Source of the DNA: CAYMRL01 sp964473205
GTDB taxonomy: Bacteria > Deinococcota > Deinococci > Deinococcales > Trueperaceae
Length of the DNA stretch: 64,000 bases
Assembly (NCBI GenBank): GCA_964473205.1
Contig: CAYYOK010000004.1
Span: 12,775-76,774, forward strand
Reading direction: 5' to 3'
Below the pieces are notes generated by a model, which was given only the letters and a program-made list of their open reading frames with translations, did not search any database and was not told where the DNA came from. Shown here piece after piece: positions 16,020 to 24,919 of the stretch (position 1 is its first letter; every line of letters starts with the position of its first letter). The translations under genes were made by a program, and so were the position numbers.

Positions 16020-18086
16020 TCACTCGTCGCCGCTGAGGTTCCAAGCCCAGCCGGTGCGCCGCACGGCGCTCTCCTCCACCCAGTTGCCGAACAGCGTGCC
16101 TCCGACCGGTCGCAAGCCGTACGCCTCCGGGATGTTGAAGAAGACCTCGTTGGTGCTGAGCGAGAGCGGGTACGAAGAGCCGTCCGGGCATGAGACGAGA
16201 CCGTTCAGCGGGGTCGTCTGGCTCGTACCCCAACCCGTCACCAGCGGGCTCGAGCCGGTGTAGTCGAAGCGGATGCCGGCGTTCGAGTTCTCGAGTGAGC
16301 GGCTGCCCTCGCCGGTGACGGTGCAGTTCTGAGCGTCGAAACCGTCGATGGTTATCGCCGCGGTGCCGTCGACGAGGTTGTAGAAGACGTACTGGGAACC
16401 TGGCGGCGTGCCCGGGTCGCGCTGGAAGACCACGTTAGCGAGGATGCTCCTGTTGATGCCGCCGGTCAGCGACTGCGAGTAGTACTCGACGGTGCCTGAG
16501 TAGAAGGCGCTCGAGTCGGGCTCTCCGGCGATGCGAGGAACCCCCGTCACGACGCTCGAGCCGCCCTCTGGCAGCGTCACCCACGCGCGCACCTCGATCT
16601 CCTCGCCCTCCTTGACGTCGCGGCCCAGCGGCACGTCGACCGTCAGACGCCAAGTGGCGAGCCCCTGGATCCCGCCCAGGTTGGCGAGGGTGTCTGAGGC
16701 GCGTTGGTTGCCGTCGACGCTGACCGTGAAGCGCACGTCGTCGCCCTGATCGGCGAAGAAGCCGAGCACCTCGACGTCGAGGACGATCGTGTCGGGGATG
16801 CCGTCGTCGGGCGTGTCCTCGACCTGGATCTCGACGGCGGTGCGGATGTCGTCGCCGCTGAAGGCGTCCCTCGCGGTGACGAGGTCGCGGATGCGCAGGT
16901 CGCCGCCCACGGCACGCCAACTGGCTCTGAGCGCACCGCCGTTGACGGGATCTTTGGCGACACCCAAGGCCTCCATCGCCTGGCCGACGCTGAGGCCCTG
17001 CTCGAGCATCAACTGCATGAAGTCAGCGGAGCGCTGCGCCCAATCGGCGTCGACCAGGCCGTCCCAGCTCACGAAGATGCCGCTCGAGCCGGCGATGGCG
17101 GAGACGAAGTCGGGGCGGTACGTGCTGCACGAGACGAGGACGAACAGCGTGTCAGCCAGGCCCTGCGGGTAGTAGTAGCGGAAGAAGTCGGCGGTCACGG
17201 CGATCGAGCGGTGCTTGCTGCCCTGGTAGAGCACGACGCCGACGAGGTCGAGGGCGAGGAGGTCCTCGGCGTCGCCATCGAAGCGCGACACCAGGAAGTC
17301 GGTCCGGCAGTCGCCGGATCCCCCGGCTCCAGTGCCGAGCGGCTTGGGTCCGGCCTTCTTGTCGGTGCACAGCGTGCCGCCGTGCGTCGTGATGTAGACG
17401 ACGTCGTAGGCGTCGAGGCCGAGGAGGTCGGACGCGAAGACCTGTGGGTCGGCGCCGCTGAGCGAGGCGAGGTACTCGACGCGGCCCTGGTAGTCGGGCG
17501 TGTCGGCGAGCATGGCGGCGACGTCGGCGGCCGAATCCATCCCGCCGAAGTCGTAGGGGAACGCGGCCAGCACCAGGGCGCTCTTGGGCGAGCCCGTGCC
17601 GCCGGCGACGACGGCCGGACTCAGCGTGCCGGCCGCTTGGCTGCGAGCCTGCGCGGCTGCCGTCGGCGCGACGAAGCCACCCGAGGCCGCCAGCGGCTGA
17701 TCGATGCTCAGATCGACGACGGTCGGACGTCCGCCTTCCAGCCGGAACACGACCGCTGCGTCGTTGGCGCCGGCCTCGGCGAGGTCGGGCAGCGCGTCGA
17801 GCAGCTCGAGCGCCTCGTCGGTGCTGCCGCCGGAGGCGAGCAGGTCGGCGATCTGCTCGGCGAGCGTCAGGCTGCGGCTGATCACGCTCAGCTCGACGTC
17901 CGAGAAGCGGCACGGGTAGAGGGCGGCCTGGCAGTCGAGGGTCGGGTAGTCGGGGCCCGGCGGTTGCGGCGCGCCGCAGGCGGCCAGGATCGTCGCCATC
18001 ACGGCCAGGACCACCAGGCGCCAGCGCCGGCGGGCCGGACGCCTGAGGCGTTCGGAGATTTCTAGGGCTTGCGTTTCGAATCGCAT
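16020..18086 (-). CDS. Lipoprotein with caspase-like (clan CD) His/Cys peptidase domain
   Basis: The start is ATG at 18086, preceded by AAGGAG; a longer frame to 18182 lacks these. The 688-residue protein has an Arg-rich n-region, a hydrophobic helix and the lipobox LAAC (Cys 37), so it should be exported and lipid-anchored. Residues about 165-400 show a caspase-like layout: hydrophobic strand then THGG (His 235), and strand LFVLVSC (Cys 320), with a substrate-pocket-like block after it. The C-terminal half, about 410-688, is beta-rich and Ig-like. It is divergent from a BTAD-STAND regulator. It could instead be a CHAT-, gingipain- or C13-type member; the family is inferred from motif geometry alone. 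Confidence 0.7.
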   Translation of the reverse strand: MRFETQALEISERLRRPARRRWRLVVLAVMATILAACGAPQPPGPDYPTLDCQAALYPCRFSDVELSVISRSLTLAEQIADLLASGGSTDEALELLDALPDLAEAGANDAAVVFRLEGGRPTVVDLSIDQPLAASGGFVAPTAAAQARSQAAGTLSPAVVAGGTGSPKSALVLAAFPYDFGGMDSAADVAAMLADTPDYQGRVEYLASLSGADPQVFASDLLGLDAYDVVYITTHGGTLCTDKKAGPKPLGTGAGGSGDCRTDFLVSRFDGDAEDLLALDLVGVVLYQGSKHRSIAVTADFFRYYYPQGLADTLFVLVSCSTYRPDFVSAIAGSSGIFVSWDGLVDADWAQRSADFMQLMLEQGLSVGQAMEALGVAKDPVNGGALRASWRAVGGDLRIRDLVTARDAFSGDDIRTAVEIQVEDTPDDGIPDTIVLDVEVLGFFADQGDDVRFTVSVDGNQRASDTLANLGGIQGLATWRLTVDVPLGRDVKEGEEIEVRAWVTLPEGGSSVVTGVPRIAGEPDSSAFYSGTVEYYSQSLTGGINRSILANVVFQRDPGTPPGSQYVFYNLVDGTAAITIDGFDAQNCTVTGEGSRSLENSNAGIRFDYTGSSPLVTGWGTSQTTPLNGLVSCPDGSSYPLSLSTNEVFFNIPEAYGLRPVGGTLFGNWVEESAVRRTGWAWNLSGDE

Positions 18087-18136
18087 GTCTTGCTCCTTCT
18101 TGCGGCCAGGCGCCTGTGCGCCTGCCGTTCGCGAGA

Positions 18137-18199
18137 AGGATGCTCCCGGGTGCGTGACACCGGCGTCGCCACTCCGTGACACTCGTGAATCTCTTCACG
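18137..18199. promoter_or_regulatory. Putative regulator-binding region: 22-bp-period direct repeat and inverted repeat
   Basis: The 8-mer CGTGACAC occurs at 18153-18160 and again at 18175-18182, a period of exactly 22 bp. Right beside it lies a perfect inverted repeat CGTGAA-TCTC-TTCACG (18184-18199). On the lipoprotein strand the nearer repeat ends ten bases before a weak -10-like CATCCT (18137-18142). SARP/BTAD activators are known to bind direct repeats of 11- or 22-bp period next to the -10 box, so the divergent BTAD regulator is the natural candidate binder. Confidence 0.55.
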
Positions 18200-18230
18200 A
18201 GCACTCCTGCCACGCCGCGAGCCGACTACC

Positions 18231-18259
18231 CTGACCACGACCTCAGAAGCCCCTATGAT
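18231..18259 (+). promoter_or_regulatory. Promoter of the BTAD regulator, CTGACC-N17-TATGAT (leaderless)
   Basis: CTGACC (18231-18236) and TATGAT (18254-18259) are 17 bases apart. Six bases later comes GTG at 18266. The expected transcription start coincides with this GTG, which argues for a leaderless mRNA and sets the protein start. Confidence 0.6.
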
Positions 18260-18265
18260 GCGCTC

Positions 18266-21229
18266 GTGCGCGAAGCTGGAGGGCGAGGAACGGCCGGTCG
18301 CCTCGGGGCGGAGCCCTCCGCCGGACCTCGCGCCTCGCTGCTCGGCAGGCCGCGCGTCGGAACCGACCCCGAGACCTCAGAGGCCATCGAGCTGCGAGCC
18401 GACCGGCGTCATCAGCTCCTCGCCTACCTCGCGTATCAGGGGACGTGGGTCGAACGGTCGAGGCTCGCCGAGCTGTTCTGGGGCGACTCGCCGCAGGACA
18501 CCGCCTCGCAGAACCTCAGGCAGCTCGTCGGCCGCGCCAAACGGCTGCCGTGGGCAGCAGACCTCGAGGTCGACAGGCAGCGGGTGCGGTGGCGGGTGCG
18601 CACCGACGTCGCCGAGCTGAGGGAGGCTTTGAGCAGCGGCCACCTCGGCGCCGCCGCCGAGCTCGACCGTGGGCCGCTGCTCGAGGGCGTGGAGGGTTAC
18701 GAGGCGAGCGAGTTCTCGACCTGGCTCGAGCTCGAGCGCGAGCAGCTCTGGTCGCTTTCGCGTACGAGCCTCCTCGGGCTGGCGAGCGAGAGCGCCGCCG
18801 ACGGCGACCCCGAGGCGGCCGCCGCGCTGCTGGAGCGCGTCATCGAGCGCGATCCTTTCGACGAGGAGGCCGTGGCGCTGCGCCTCGAGCTGGGCCGCGA
18901 CCACCCGCGTGTACAGGGCGCGCTGCGCGTCTACCGGGAGTTCGCCAGGCGCCTAGGGCGCGAGCTAGGCATGGAGCCCGCGGCCGCGACTCGCCGACTG
19001 GCCGAGGAGCTGGCGGCAGTGGAGAGCCGGCCGACCCCGCGCGGGACCAGCCGGCCGCCGGCAGACGCCGCGTCGACGGCAGCGGTCGGGCACGCGGGCG
19101 TCGCCAAGCCCGGAACCTCGTTCATAGGCAGGACCAGGGAGCTGGGTCTCATCGGGAAGCGTCTCGGTCGCGACGACGGCAGGCTCGTCACGCTGGTCGG
19201 GCCCAGCGGCATCGGCAAGACCAGGCTCGCCCGCGAGGCGCTGAGGATCTTCGGCGGGAGCTTCGAGAGGGTGACGTTCGTCCAGCTGCTGCACGCCAAG
19301 GAGGCCGACGACCTCCCGCGTCGCCTCGCCCAGGCGCTCGGGATCTCTCTGGGCGGCGCGGGCAACGGCCTGACCGAGGTCGTCGCGGCGCTTCACGAGG
19401 CCGACGTCCTGGTGGTCCTCGACAACCTCGAGCACCTGTCGGGTGCCGCCGCGGTCGTGGCCGAGCTGTTGGCTGCGGCGCCACGGCTGCGGCTGCTGGC
19501 GACGAGCCACGAGCGCCTCGGCCTGGCGCAGGAGTGGGTCTTGAGCGTCGAGGGGTTGCCGCTGTCCAGCGGCGGACCGGAGGGCGCCGTCGATCTCTTC
19601 GTGTCACGGGCCCGGCTCACCTCGCCCGACTTCGAGCCTTCGGCCGCCGACTTAGGCGCGATCGAGAGGCTCTGCCGCCTGCTCAACGGCACGCCGCTCG
19701 CGATCGAGCTAGCAGCGGCCTGGACGCGGGTGCTCCCCGTCAGTGGGATAACCGAGCAGCTCGAGGAGTCGCTGGACTTCCTCGCCGATGGCGCCCCCGA
19801 CCGCGAGGAGCGCCACCGCAGCCTGCGATCGGTCTTCGACTACACCTGGTCGCTCCTGGACGCAGGTCAGAGGCGGAGCCTCGCCCGTCTGGCCGTCTTC
19901 CGCGGCGGGTTCACGCATGCGGCGGCCGCCTCCGTCACCGATACCAACCTGGCTCAGCTCGCGGCGCTCGTCGATCGCTCGCTGATCCGCGCTAGTGGCG
20001 GGCGGTTCGACGTTCACTCGCTGCTGCGCGCCTACCTGCTCGAGGAGCTGGCGGGCATGGACGAGGAGCCGGCCGCGTCTCGCGACAGGCACCTGCGCTA
20101 CTACGTGGCGCTGGTCGAGTGTCCCTCCGGCGCCGGCGCGAGTCAGGTCTCGGCGGCGTGGCGCGAGCGCATGGCCGCCGACAGCGACAACTTGATGGCT
20201 GCGCTCGAGTGGGCCGCGTCCAGACGCTCTCAGGCGAACGTCGAGCTCGGCTTCAGGCTGGCGGCGCAGCTCCACGGCCTGTGGGTGGCGAGCAGCAACC
20301 TGCGCGAAGGGCGAGCCAGGATCGATGCGCTGCTGTCCGCCGCAGGCGAGCTCAGGCCTTCCGGCGCGCTGGCCCGGTCACTGATCATCGCCGGCGCCCT
20401 TTCGATGTTCCTGGCGGAGTTCGACCTGGCGACCTCGTACCTCATGCGCGCCCTCGATGTCGCGTCCCAGGCCGGCGACGACGCCGCCCTGGCTCGAGCG
20501 CACGGCACCCTCGGCGCCACGGCGGTGCGCCGCGGGCTCCACGACGACGCGTGCGAGCACCTGAGGCTCGGGATGGAGTTGATGCGCTCCGATCCCGACC
20601 CTGACACCTTGGTGCGGCTGCTGACCAACCTGGCGGCGTTGAACCTCGACGACGGCGAAGCCGATCTCTCCGCGGCCCAGCTCGAGGAGGCGCTGGCCGT
20701 CGTGAGGCCGCTGGGCGACGACCTGCTGCAGATGACGCTCGAGCACAACCTCGGACTGGCCGAGCTGCTCAGGGGCGCTAACGCCAAGGCGGCGCACTAC
20801 CTGGGAGAGGCGTTGGCGCGGGCCCGCGCCGCGGGAGCGCAGCGGGTCGTCGCGGATGTCCTCAACGCGCTGACGAGCCTGGCGCTGGCCGAGGACGACC
20901 TCGCCGCCGCCGAGGCCGCCTCTTCGGAGAGCCTCGCGATCAGGTCAAGGCTGGGTGACGACTTCGGGCTCGCCTACTCCTTCGAGGCCAGGGCGGCGCT
21001 AAGCGCCCGCACCGGCGATCCCAGGCGAGCCGCGACGCTGCTCGGCGCAGCCGCAGCGCTGCGCCAGGACCTCGGCGCGCCCCTGCCGCTCTCGTGGAGC
21101 AAGCCGGTCGACGCGGCGCGCGAGGCCTGCGAGCGCGCGTTGGGACCTTCAGGGTACGAGGCTGAAGCTGCGATCGGCGGGCGCTTGGGGCGGCAGGCCG
21201 CGGTAGCGCTGGCGGCGGGGTCGACCTGA
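18266..21229 (+). CDS. BTAD-STAND-TPR transcriptional regulator (AfsR/SARP-like)
   Basis: With the GTG at 18266 the protein has 987 residues; the open frame extends 30 codons further up but crosses the promoter. Domains in order: OmpR/SARP-type winged helix at about 20-100, BTAD at about 120-240, a STAND NTPase at about 280-560 with Walker A GPSGIGKT near 313 and Walker B VLVVLDNLEH near 382, and a TPR-like helical region from about 640 to the end. Such AfsR-like proteins are ATP-dependent activators. The neighbour transcribed away from it is a caspase-like lipoprotein, and the shared DNA has repeats of the right period. The inducing signal is unknown. Confidence 0.88.
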   Translation: MREAGGRGTAGRLGAEPSAGPRASLLGRPRVGTDPETSEAIELRADRRHQLLAYLAYQGTWVERSRLAELFWGDSPQDTASQNLRQLVGRAKRLPWAADLEVDRQRVRWRVRTDVAELREALSSGHLGAAAELDRGPLLEGVEGYEASEFSTWLELEREQLWSLSRTSLLGLASESAADGDPEAAAALLERVIERDPFDEEAVALRLELGRDHPRVQGALRVYREFARRLGRELGMEPAAATRRLAEELAAVESRPTPRGTSRPPADAASTAAVGHAGVAKPGTSFIGRTRELGLIGKRLGRDDGRLVTLVGPSGIGKTRLAREALRIFGGSFERVTFVQLLHAKEADDLPRRLAQALGISLGGAGNGLTEVVAALHEADVLVVLDNLEHLSGAAAVVAELLAAAPRLRLLATSHERLGLAQEWVLSVEGLPLSSGGPEGAVDLFVSRARLTSPDFEPSAADLGAIERLCRLLNGTPLAIELAAAWTRVLPVSGITEQLEESLDFLADGAPDREERHRSLRSVFDYTWSLLDAGQRRSLARLAVFRGGFTHAAAASVTDTNLAQLAALVDRSLIRASGGRFDVHSLLRAYLLEELAGMDEEPAASRDRHLRYYVALVECPSGAGASQVSAAWRERMAADSDNLMAALEWAASRRSQANVELGFRLAAQLHGLWVASSNLREGRARIDALLSAAGELRPSGALARSLIIAGALSMFLAEFDLATSYLMRALDVASQAGDDAALARAHGTLGATAVRRGLHDDACEHLRLGMELMRSDPDPDTLVRLLTNLAALNLDDGEADLSAAQLEEALAVVRPLGDDLLQMTLEHNLGLAELLRGANAKAAHYLGEALARARAAGAQRVVADVLNALTSLALAEDDLAAAEAASSESLAIRSRLGDDFGLAYSFEARAALSARTGDPRRAATLLGAAAALRQDLGAPLPLSWSKPVDAAREACERALGPSGYEAEAAIGGRLGRQAAVALAAGST

Positions 21230-21312
21230 ATCCTCGACGCCGCCAGGCGCTGCGCCGACCGGTGGGGGCGGCGCCGGCTGGTGGGCGCGGCGTCTCCGTC
21301 CAAACCGCGCAG

Positions 21313-22746
21313 CTAACGCGCCATCTCCCCCGCTTGCGGCGCACCTGCCCCGACCGCGGCCGCCAGCTTCGGCCACGCCAGGCTGAGGGTGGCCACGCGC
21401 GTGAGGAGCTGGATCAGCAGCGCCAGCCACAAGCCGTGGTTGCCGTAGAGCGAGCCAAGCGGGACGGCCGTGGCGGCGAAGACCGCCGCCGCGACGATCA
21501 TCGAGTTGCGCAGCGGCCGGGTGCGCGTCGCACCGAAGAAGACGCCGTCCCACATGAACGCCCACACGCCGGCCAGCGGCAGCAGCACCTGCCAGCCCCA
21601 GAAGCGCCCGGCCTCGGCGACCAGCTCGGGGTTGACGCTCATCGCCGGCAGGTAGAGGTCGCGAGCGGCCCAGACCAGGACCGCGATGATCGCTCCCCAG
21701 GCCAGCGCCATGTACGCGCTGCGCGTCACCACGTGCCTCAGCGCCCTGGCGTCCCTGGCGCCCACCGCGCGACCGGTGTAGACCTCGGCGGCCATCGCCA
21801 CCCCGTCGACCAGCGTCGCCACCAGCAGGTAGGCCTGCAGCAGCACCTGGTTCGCGGCGAGCGTGAGCGTGCCGAGCCTCGCGCTGCGCTCGTTAAGGAA
21901 GGCGAGGCTGAGGCTGATCAGCAGCGTGCGGATCACCAGGTCGGCGTTGGCGGCGAGCAGAGGCCGCCACGCCGCGGCGTCGAAGACCTTCGGCCACTGA
22001 GCGCGCCAGGCCGAGTACGGCGCGCGCCGCAGCAGCAGCGCGACCACGCCCGCGGTGGTCGCGGCCTCGGCGATCACCGAGCCCCAGGCCGCGCCGGTGA
22101 CGCCCCAGCCGAGGCCCAGCACGAACGTCACCGTCAGGACGGCGTTGAGGACGTTCATGAACACCTGCGCGACCAGCACCGAGCGCGAGTCGCCTGTGCC
22201 CATCACCCAGGCGAGCAGCGCGTAGAGCGAGAGCGAGAAGGGCGAGCCCCAGATCCGCACGTGGAAGTACTGCCCCGCCAGCTCCGAGACCCGCGCCTCT
22301 GGCGCGATCAGCGCCAGGCCCAGCGCGAGGATCGGCACCTGCAGCACCAGCAGCCCGGCGGCGCCTACGAGCGCCGCCACCAGCGGCCTCAGACCGCGGA
22401 CCAGCTTCTCGCCATCGTCGCGCGCGCTCGTCGCCTGCGCCACCAGCCCGGTGGTGGTGTAGCGCAGGAAGGCGAACGCCCAGATCAGCACCGTGAAGAC
22501 CGTCCCCGCGACGCCGACGGCGGCGATGATCGCCGGGTCGCCGAGGCGGCCGAGGATCGCGACGTCGACCATGCCCATCAGCGCCGGCGCGATGCCGGCG
22601 AGCATGGCTGGCAACGCGAAGCGCGTGAGCCGGAAGGTGGTCGGGTAGAGGGTGTCGGAGGAGTGTGTGGGGGTTATGGCGAGGATGCTACCCGGTTGGA
22701 GCTGAGCGAGTGTGGCTCTTCCGTCGCAGACGCAGGTCTCGGGCAT
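21313..22746 (-). CDS. MATE-family multidrug/metabolite efflux transporter
   Basis: The 477-residue protein has about twelve membrane helices in two similar halves and MATE-type blocks such as ALPAMLAGIAPALMGMVDVAILGRLGD at the first helix and LAANQVLLQAYLL in the second half. It would export organic cations or drugs with H+ or Na+. The start is uncertain: the first ATG (22746) gives an odd Cys-containing leader of 23 residues, whereas an in-frame ATA at 22677 sits seven bases after TAGCAT, matching the leaderless pattern used by neighbours. The gene converges on the BTAD regulator. Confidence 0.85.
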   Translation of the reverse strand: MPETCVCDGRATLAQLQPGSILAITPTHSSDTLYPTTFRLTRFALPAMLAGIAPALMGMVDVAILGRLGDPAIIAAVGVAGTVFTVLIWAFAFLRYTTTGLVAQATSARDDGEKLVRGLRPLVAALVGAAGLLVLQVPILALGLALIAPEARVSELAGQYFHVRIWGSPFSLSLYALLAWVMGTGDSRSVLVAQVFMNVLNAVLTVTFVLGLGWGVTGAAWGSVIAEAATTAGVVALLLRRAPYSAWRAQWPKVFDAAAWRPLLAANADLVIRTLLISLSLAFLNERSARLGTLTLAANQVLLQAYLLVATLVDGVAMAAEVYTGRAVGARDARALRHVVTRSAYMALAWGAIIAVLVWAARDLYLPAMSVNPELVAEAGRFWGWQVLLPLAGVWAFMWDGVFFGATRTRPLRNSMIVAAAVFAATAVPLGSLYGNHGLWLALLIQLLTRVATLSLAWPKLAAAVGAGAPQAGEMAR

Positions 22747-22844
22747 TTGCCTAGGTGATACGTACAGCCCGGACAGATATGTAGCATTCTGTTGGGTGGA
22801 GGTACGCCCTGACGGTTTCTCGGAGCAAACCGGCGTTCTACGTC

Positions 22845-23534
22845 GTGCCCGATCCGCGCGAGGTTCCCAACTACGGACCTACGCAGGCGGCACGCTACTT
22901 GCGCATGAACGTTTCTACGCTGAGAACTTGGTTCTTCGGGCGCAGCTACGAGACGGCAAGTGGCCGCTCCATGTCCGAGCCATTGATTCGCGTAGCGAGT
23001 GAGGAACCGCGGCTTTTGTCGTTCAACAACCTCATCGAGGCTCACATGTTGCTTGCGCTTCGCAGAGTCCACGAAGTTCCGATGAGCGCCGTTCGCGAGG
23101 CGTTGAGCGTTGCGGCTCGAGAGCTGAACGTTGGCCGTCTGTTCCTGCTCGACAGCTTGCAGACCGCGTTCGGCGAGATTTTCATCGACCACTACGGCCG
23201 CCTGGTTCACCTAAGGCACGGACAACAGATCGCACTGAAGGAGTACTTCGAAGCGCATCTTCAACGCGTCGTACTGGACGAGCACTTAGCCCCTAGAGAG
23301 TTCTATCCGTTCTTGCGTGACTCGGCGTTCTTCCGATCCGATGACGATGGCCGGCCGATCTCGATCAACCCACGAGTAGGTTTCGGCCAACCGGTTGTCA
23401 CGGGCACAGGTATCTCGACCGCCGTCATCACGGAGCGAGTGAACGCCGGTGAGGATGAGCAAACCCTCGCTGAGGACTACTCTTTGACCAGGGCGCAGAT
23501 CCGTGCCGCGATCATCTTCGAAGAAGCCGCTTGA
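22845..23534 (+). CDS. VapB45-like DUF433 antitoxin with N-terminal HTH
   Basis: The 229-residue protein has an HTH-like N-terminus (YGPTQAARYLRMNVSTLRTW at about 10-29), a helical middle, and a C-terminal DUF433 domain (PVVTGTGISTAVITERVNAGEDEQTLAEDY) at about 180-215. The layout matches the Mycobacterium VapB45 type. GTG at 22845 is the only standard start, but family-like sequence (KPAFYVVPDPRE) continues upstream. An in-frame CTG at 22809 has GGTGGAGG six bases before it, so the true start may be this CTG, adding 12 residues. The protein probably represses its own operon and neutralises the overlapping PIN-like toxin. Confidence 0.82.
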   Translation: MPDPREVPNYGPTQAARYLRMNVSTLRTWFFGRSYETASGRSMSEPLIRVASEEPRLLSFNNLIEAHMLLALRRVHEVPMSAVREALSVAARELNVGRLFLLDSLQTAFGEIFIDHYGRLVHLRHGQQIALKEYFEAHLQRVVLDEHLAPREFYPFLRDSAFFRSDDDGRPISINPRVGFGQPVVTGTGISTAVITERVNAGEDEQTLAEDYSLTRAQIRAAIIFEEAA

Positions 23535-23979
23535 GAGAGTCCGGTTCTTCGTGGACCGGAATCTTGGCAGTCGAGTGTTCCCCGGGATACTTCGCGATCA
23601 CGGAGTCGAGATCCAGGTCCATGACGAGGTGTACTCACAGGGAACGCAAGACGAGGAGTGGATCATCGAAGTCGCCAACAGCGGTCTGGTCGCGGTGACG
23701 CGAGACAAGCGAATCGCCAGGACTCCCGCTCAACTGCATGCGGTGTATGCCTCAGGGTTGCGCCTGATCGCGCTGGCCGGAGGAGATATCGCTACAGACA
23801 AGCTAGCGATCAACTTCGTGAACGCCCAGCCCGCAGTCGTACGCTTCGTCGCAGCGCATCAGGGCCCGTTCATCGCTAGGTTGGCTCGACCGATCTCCGA
23901 AGCCGATCTGCAGTCTGGAGGACACGGCGCACTCAAGATGTTCCGTTCCAGAGATGACCTGAGGGAACTCTACTCGTAG
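23503..23979 (+). CDS. VapC45-type PIN-like toxin
   Basis: The 158-residue protein starts with GTG inside the antitoxin gene (32-base overlap). Its core opens RFFVDRNLGSRVFPGILRDHG, carrying the first acidic residue of a PIN-like site, and later has DEEWIIEVANSG and VTRDKRIART, the pattern of the VapC45 PIN-like family of predicted ribonucleases. Overlapping translation behind a DUF433-HTH antitoxin supports a type II toxin-antitoxin pair. The pair sits between a MATE gene and a secreted protein, and its sequence looks less GC-rich than that of the housekeeping genes, suggesting mobility. Confidence 0.82.
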   Translation: MPRSSSKKPLERVRFFVDRNLGSRVFPGILRDHGVEIQVHDEVYSQGTQDEEWIIEVANSGLVAVTRDKRIARTPAQLHAVYASGLRLIALAGGDIATDKLAINFVNAQPAVVRFVAAHQGPFIARLARPISEADLQSGGHGALKMFRSRDDLRELYS

Positions 23980-24139
23980 CTAGATGAACTGCTTGCTGCC
24001 CTCGTGTCGCGGCGAGGATCGGGTTGCAGCTAGTCGACGCCGACGAGCCGGCTGCGCATGACGACCGTCAGTGGGCTCATGCGCCTCTCGAGGACCGTCC
24101 CTACGAGCCAGCCGGTTGCGAGGTCGTAGGGCTACTCTC

Positions 24140-24736
24140 TCACAAGGCGCAGAAGAGCATGCCGAGACGGTCGAGCGCTTCGTTGGCGGGATCGCCGCTG
24201 GCGGAGGAGTACGAGAGCTGTACGACCGCACCGCCGGCGCACAAAGCGATCGCTTCTCTGAGAAGTCCTTCCGCATCGATCAGGAACTGATGGTGGACCC
24301 TGTCCGGGGTGGTGTACCAGGCCATCATCTCCTCCCCGAAGGAGTCGATGTGGTACTCGAGCAGACCTGGGAAGATCCCCTCGCCGCGCTCGATGTACAT
24401 GATCGTCAGCGAGCGGATCAGGCTGTCTGCCGGTTCGAAGCTGCACACGTAAGACGAGCCGTAGCCGTAGACATCGTCCTCGTCGACCACCCTGCCCTGC
24501 TCGTCGACATCGCCCGTTGCCGCGCTGACGAAGAACCAATCGACACCGTCTCCTATCGCGGCCGTGAGTTGAGCATCGGTGACGATCGCACAGCCAGTGT
24601 CGTACTCGCTGACCTGCGCCAAAAGCGGAGCGTCTGGGACGGAACCCTGCCCCTGCGGTGCCGGCGTGAAGCCGGAGAGGAGCGCCAGCGCCGCGAGAGC
24701 GAGAAGGGCGAGTAGAAGGTTGCGGCGAAGGGTCAT
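24140..24736 (-). CDS. Secreted protein of unknown function
   Basis: The 198-residue protein starts at ATG 24736, which has a GAGGAG Shine-Dalgarno; the frame reaching 24913 has no such support. An Arg-Arg n-region and a Leu/Ala-rich helix to about residue 24 form a signal peptide. The mature part has three or four Cys residues (YDTGCAIV, YVCSFEPA, ALCAGGAV, LFCAL) that could form disulfides, and an acidic middle. I recognise no family. It converges on the VapC-like gene with about 160 bases between. Confidence 0.7.
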   Translation of the reverse strand: MTLRRNLLLALLALAALALLSGFTPAPQGQGSVPDAPLLAQVSEYDTGCAIVTDAQLTAAIGDGVDWFFVSAATGDVDEQGRVVDEDDVYGYGSSYVCSFEPADSLIRSLTIMYIERGEGIFPGLLEYHIDSFGEEMMAWYTTPDRVHHQFLIDAEGLLREAIALCAGGAVVQLSYSSASGDPANEALDRLGMLFCAL

Positions 24737-24919
24737 GCCAACTCCTCGAGAAGGGAATCGCAGGCGACAACACTGCACTGCCGTAAAACAGCCGTGAAGC
24801 CAAGCGCCATGCGGATCTGACACAGGGATGCCAGCAAGGCGGCCGCGCGTCCAGTACCCGGCGAACGCACAGACCGGCGCAGGGGGCGGCCGGGTCTCAT
24901 ACGGCCCTCGCAAGGCCTA

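Noticed and set aside
18176..18265. 30-codon N-terminal extension of the BTAD regulator
   Set aside because: It crosses the CTGACC-N17-TATGAT promoter and the repeats, and has no Shine-Dalgarno. GTG 18266 sits at the expected transcription start.
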